IMG/VR virus record: IMGVR_UViG_3300006805_000162
Coordinates: 1 to 23,943 of that record
Direction: 5' to 3' (one strand)
Length of the DNA: 23,943 nt
Origin: a virus
Under the pieces are notes generated by a model. That model was not told where the DNA came from. It saw only the letters and a program-made list of their open reading frames with translations, and did not search any database. Shown in pieces: positions 21,711 through 23,943 of the stretch (its first letter is position 1; each line of letters begins with the position of its first letter). The position numbers and the translations under genes are program-made.

Positions 21711-22520
21711 ATGTCATCACTAATCGGAATTAACCATCAGCCATATATCGATATGGCCCCGTATTTAAATATGGAACAGTTTAATCAATTGCAGCCAGAA
21801 ATCATCCGCGGCTTCAGTGACGCTAGAATGTATGCTAAAGAAGGCACATGGATGAAACCCGGATTTACATTCGAACAAATGAGTTATAAGCATAATTGGA
21901 AACCCATCTATCAAGCTATGGAAGAGTTTATGCAGTTACCTGATGATGACCCAATTAAGTTAGGGGGAATTGATTTATTCCGTGACTTCAACGATTATCA
22001 AGTACGTAATAGATTTACACGCTATTTAAAGATGGCAATGGGTGCTTATGACCCGTATATCTATTATTTCTTATGGGAAGAAGGATCATGGGATGATAGA
22101 ACAGCAGAAAGAAAACTAACGGAAGAAGCTAAACATTTCCCTAATACAGTTAAATGGGTAGAGCAGTTAATCACTGACAATATCTTTGAGCATATTGGAC
22201 GGGTTATATTCTTTCATTGTGAAGCAGACGGAATACCCTTTGAGCATAGAGATTTAGACGCTAAGAACGGAATTAATAATCATGGTCCTCATCGTAATGA
22301 GTTTATTCATGTAAGGCCTAATACAAAGAAAGCGTTTTATCTATGGGATCCTGAGACTAAAGATAAAACATATTTAAACACTAGAGCAGCATGGTGGAAT
22401 GACAATGACTGGCACGGCGGAGAAAAGATCATGGAACAAAGTTACTCACTTAGAATAGACGGCAAATTCACCGAAGAGTTTAGAACAAAACTCGGCATCA
22501 ATCACTTAGAAAGCTATTAA
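21711..22520 (+). CDS. 2OG/Fe(II)-dependent oxygenase-like protein 1
   Basis: This 269-residue protein has a C-terminal double-stranded beta-helix pattern. The strand GRVIFFHCEADG leads to the iron-binding HxD (H179-R180-D181 in FEHRDLD), then HRNEFIHVRP and KAFYLWD. The distal His H235 (NDWHGGE) and R248 (SYSLRIDG), 13 residues later, suit 2OG carboxylate binding. The usual facial triad His, Asp, His plus Arg is therefore present, and activity is plausible. Family members hydroxylate proteins, nucleic acids or small molecules. The substrate is unknown. The N-terminal 160 residues are helical, unassigned and probably give specificity. The gene follows an exact late-promoter octamer and a GAGGA ribosome site, and ends one base before the second oxygenase-like gene. 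Confidence 0.72.
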   Translation: MSSLIGINHQPYIDMAPYLNMEQFNQLQPEIIRGFSDARMYAKEGTWMKPGFTFEQMSYKHNWKPIYQAMEEFMQLPDDDPIKLGGIDLFRDFNDYQVRNRFTRYLKMAMGAYDPYIYYFLWEEGSWDDRTAERKLTEEAKHFPNTVKWVEQLITDNIFEHIGRVIFFHCEADGIPFEHRDLDAKNGINNHGPHRNEFIHVRPNTKKAFYLWDPETKDKTYLNTRAAWWNDNDWHGGEKIMEQSYSLRIDGKFTEEFRTKLGINHLESY

Positions 22521-22521
22521 T

Positions 22522-23076
22522 ATGACACAGTATATAGGCAATTGCAGTCACTTAATCGACTGGAACGAAGTAATCAATACAATCAAAGATATGCCCCCAG
22601 CATATGTAGGCCCTAGACACAGAGCTACAGACATTATCCCGGGATTAGAAGAAGTTTCTAGTGTATGGGACATTGCAGGATATAAGACAGTAGAAGAAGG
22701 TGGTAATGCATCATGGGATATGTACTTCCCCGGCACACAGTTTGATATCAGTGTAGTAGAGAAGTTTGCTAAGTTTGTTAATATAGACTTAGATGGCCCT
22801 TACTACTGCTGGATTAGCAGAGTTAAGCCGGGAAACGTAGCACCCTGGCATTGGGACGTAACAGATGATGAGGGTATACTCAGTAACACACTAGAGCCTA
22901 AACGCTTTCACGTTCATATCATCCCTAGTCAACCGGGACATGCGTTATTCATTGAAGACGAATGCTTATGGAAACAACAAGTGGGAGATACGTTTCAATG
23001 GCCATCACGTAAGAGCTGGCACGCGGGTGTCAACGGTGGTGCAAGTGATAAGTTCTTGTTTAACTTCTGGAGATAG
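22522..23076 (+). CDS. 2OG/Fe(II)-dependent oxygenase-like protein 2
   Basis: This gene encodes 184 residues with a cupin/2OG-oxygenase pattern like that of aspartyl/asparaginyl hydroxylases: YYCWISRVKPGNVAPWHWD, with HxD at H110-W111-D112, RFHVHIIP (R128 suited to 2OG binding) and the distal H167 in KSWHAGVNGG. It ends in a final strand, FLFNFW. The HxD, Arg and His positions suggest a working active site. It lacks the long N-terminal half of its upstream neighbour. Expression is most likely from the same late promoter, since it begins one base after the previous stop. Its 3' end overlaps the end of the opposite-strand kinase-like gene by 17 bases. Confidence 0.72.
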   Translation: MTQYIGNCSHLIDWNEVINTIKDMPPAYVGPRHRATDIIPGLEEVSSVWDIAGYKTVEEGGNASWDMYFPGTQFDISVVEKFAKFVNIDLDGPYYCWISRVKPGNVAPWHWDVTDDEGILSNTLEPKRFHVHIIPSQPGHALFIEDECLWKQQVGDTFQWPSRKSWHAGVNGGASDKFLFNFWR

Positions 23077-23716
23077 CACGAGGGAAAGGGTTATTCCCAT
23101 TCCAATACTTATCTAAGTAAGTATCTAGTAAACGGTCAAAGAATATGCCGAAGTCTATGTTGTCATCAACACGTGCTTCGGCAAACCGTTGTACGCTCTC
23201 AGCCCCAATCATGTCTTCAACCTTAGATAACTCTACCATACAGTCGTTCATAGGTACACACCCATATAAGTCAAAGGTATGTATACGTTTCTTGTCGTCT
23301 AAGTAGAAACAGTGAGGATATAGTGTGACTTTATAGTAATCATTAGAAACAATGTCAGACAATATCTTGTTAAGCTGTTCTTTCCAATCAGGGCATTCTA
23401 TATTGATATCACGATTGGGATCCATGATGATGTGGTTCAAAGAATCCCCGTACCATTTAAAATAAATGCGTCTATTTATGGCGTTAATACCCATAATTTC
23501 CGGTGCCCACGAGTACCCCTGAAATTTCTCAAAACCACACACTTCACGAGCGAAGAACCACGACAATAGGCTATCAGAAAGCACTTTTTCATGATAGTCA
23601 GACGAATTCCAGTCCATACACAGCAAACAATTGTCCATAATGATCGGAGTATACAACAAATTAGTTGTACATTGTGTTTTATCCGTGTAATCAATCTTGT
23701 ATAAATACTTGTTCAC
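23060..23716 (-). CDS. Kinase-like phage protein, paralogue B
   Basis: This gene encodes 218 residues with a GTG start at 23716, chosen because AAAGGAG lies 7 bases upstream on this strand. It is collinear with paralogue A: NLLYT, a WNSSDYH segment, then APEIMGINAINRRIYFKWYGDS, then PDW and LYPHCFYLDDKKRIHTFDLYG. The last segment resembles kinase catalytic and DFG regions, with FDLYG close to DFG. The catalytic-loop Asp of typical kinases is not evident. Its relation to phosphotransferase folds is an inference from the pattern, and the protein may bind nucleotides or only share the fold. Its 3' end overlaps the second oxygenase-like gene by 17 bases and its start overlaps the partial gene upstream by 26 bases. 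Confidence 0.55.
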   Translation of the reverse strand: MNKYLYKIDYTDKTQCTTNLLYTPIIMDNCLLCMDWNSSDYHEKVLSDSLLSWFFAREVCGFEKFQGYSWAPEIMGINAINRRIYFKWYGDSLNHIIMDPNRDINIECPDWKEQLNKILSDIVSNDYYKVTLYPHCFYLDDKKRIHTFDLYGCVPMNDCMVELSKVEDMIGAESVQRFAEARVDDNIDFGIFFDRLLDTYLDKYWNGNNPFPRAISRS

Positions 23717-23943
23717 AGTTGAACTCCTTTGGCAATATTTCTAGCAGTGAAGGCAGATACAGTTCTTCTAGATTGAACAGAACATCAGGTCCCTTTAATC
23801 TGAAATCATTTATTAAATGACGCTTGTTTATGGTGTTTAACCATGGACTTATGGTGTCGTCAAAGATGAAGCGGGCCATCTCTAAATCGTCTATGTTGGA
23901 GCTAAGACGTATTGACAACGGTTTGTGTAGTTTGCTGTCTCTA
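23691..23943 (-). CDS. Protein of unknown function (5' partial)
   Basis: The frame is open to the right edge of the window, and the TTG at 23918 is probably not the true start because the codons before it read as coding (SKLHKPLSIRLSS). About 83 C-terminal residues are visible, including DDLEMARFIFDDTISPWL and a Leu/Pro-rich end (LYLPSLLEILPKEF). I do not recognise the family. It overlaps the start of kinase-like paralogue B by 26 bases, so the two are probably co-expressed. Confidence 0.5.
   Translation of the reverse strand, partial: RDSKLHKPLSIRLSSNIDDLEMARFIFDDTISPWLNTINKRHLINDFRLKGPDVLFNLEELYLPSLLEILPKEFNCEQVFIQD
23724..23730 (-). promoter_or_regulatory. Shine-Dalgarno that sets a GTG start
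   Basis: On the minus strand AAAGGAG precedes the GTG at 23716 by 7 bases and supports that non-ATG start for paralogue B. It lies inside the coding sequence of the upstream partial gene. Confidence 0.7.

Noticed and set aside
23700-23707. A second TATAAATA on the plus strand
   Set aside because: It lies inside the start region of minus-strand paralogue B, encodes part of its KYLYK segment, and has no plus-strand gene downstream in the window.

Overview
This window looks like part of the genome of a T4-like (myovirus-type) tailed phage, probably aquatic. The grounds are a class Ia ribonucleotide reductase pair with a glutaredoxin, a PAAR spike-tip protein next to a large virion-type protein, a SleB-type cell-wall hydrolase, an exact T4-type late promoter octamer (TATAAATA), very tight gene packing, and a cluster of small 2-oxoglutarate (2OG) oxygenase-like, FkbM and kinase-like genes of the kind seen in marine T4-like phages. 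The assignment rests on gene content and motifs only. No tRNA, rRNA, CRISPR array, insertion sequence or integrase was seen, and no stretch over about 300 bases lacks a gene.

Layout. (1) 1-11049 (+): the 3' part of a giant gene, open at the left edge, encoding at least 3,682 residues of low-charge Thr/Ser/Gly/Asn-rich beta-repeat protein. Eleven core modules are spaced in multiples of about 276 bp, and four large glycine-rich domains sit in its second half. It is most likely a tail-fibre or adhesin-like virion protein. A 100-residue beta-domain protein follows (11075-11377). (2) 11426-18356 (+): a compact, often overlapping run of an unknown protein, nrdA, nrdB, glutaredoxin, a small Sm-like protein, a PAAR protein and a 746-residue putative virion protein. 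(3) 18367-19555 (+): a sigma70-type promoter driving a membrane-anchored SleB-family hydrolase and a small conserved-looking unknown. (4) 19600-23943: a mixed-strand block. An FkbM-type methyltransferase (+) meets a GNAT-like protein (-) stop to stop. A kinase-like protein (-) diverges from two 2OG/Fe(II) oxygenase-like genes (+), with the TATAAATA octamer at the divergence point. A second kinase-like paralogue (-) and a partial unknown (-) close the window.

How the genes may work together (inference): NrdA, NrdB and glutaredoxin supply deoxynucleotides during infection. The PAAR protein and the 746-residue protein belong to the tail. The SleB-type enzyme cuts peptidoglycan. The giant repeat protein probably contacts the host surface and appears to have grown by tandem duplication of modules. 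The methyltransferase, GNAT-like, kinase-like and oxygenase-like genes could form a set that modifies proteins, glycans or small molecules, but their substrates cannot be read from the sequence.
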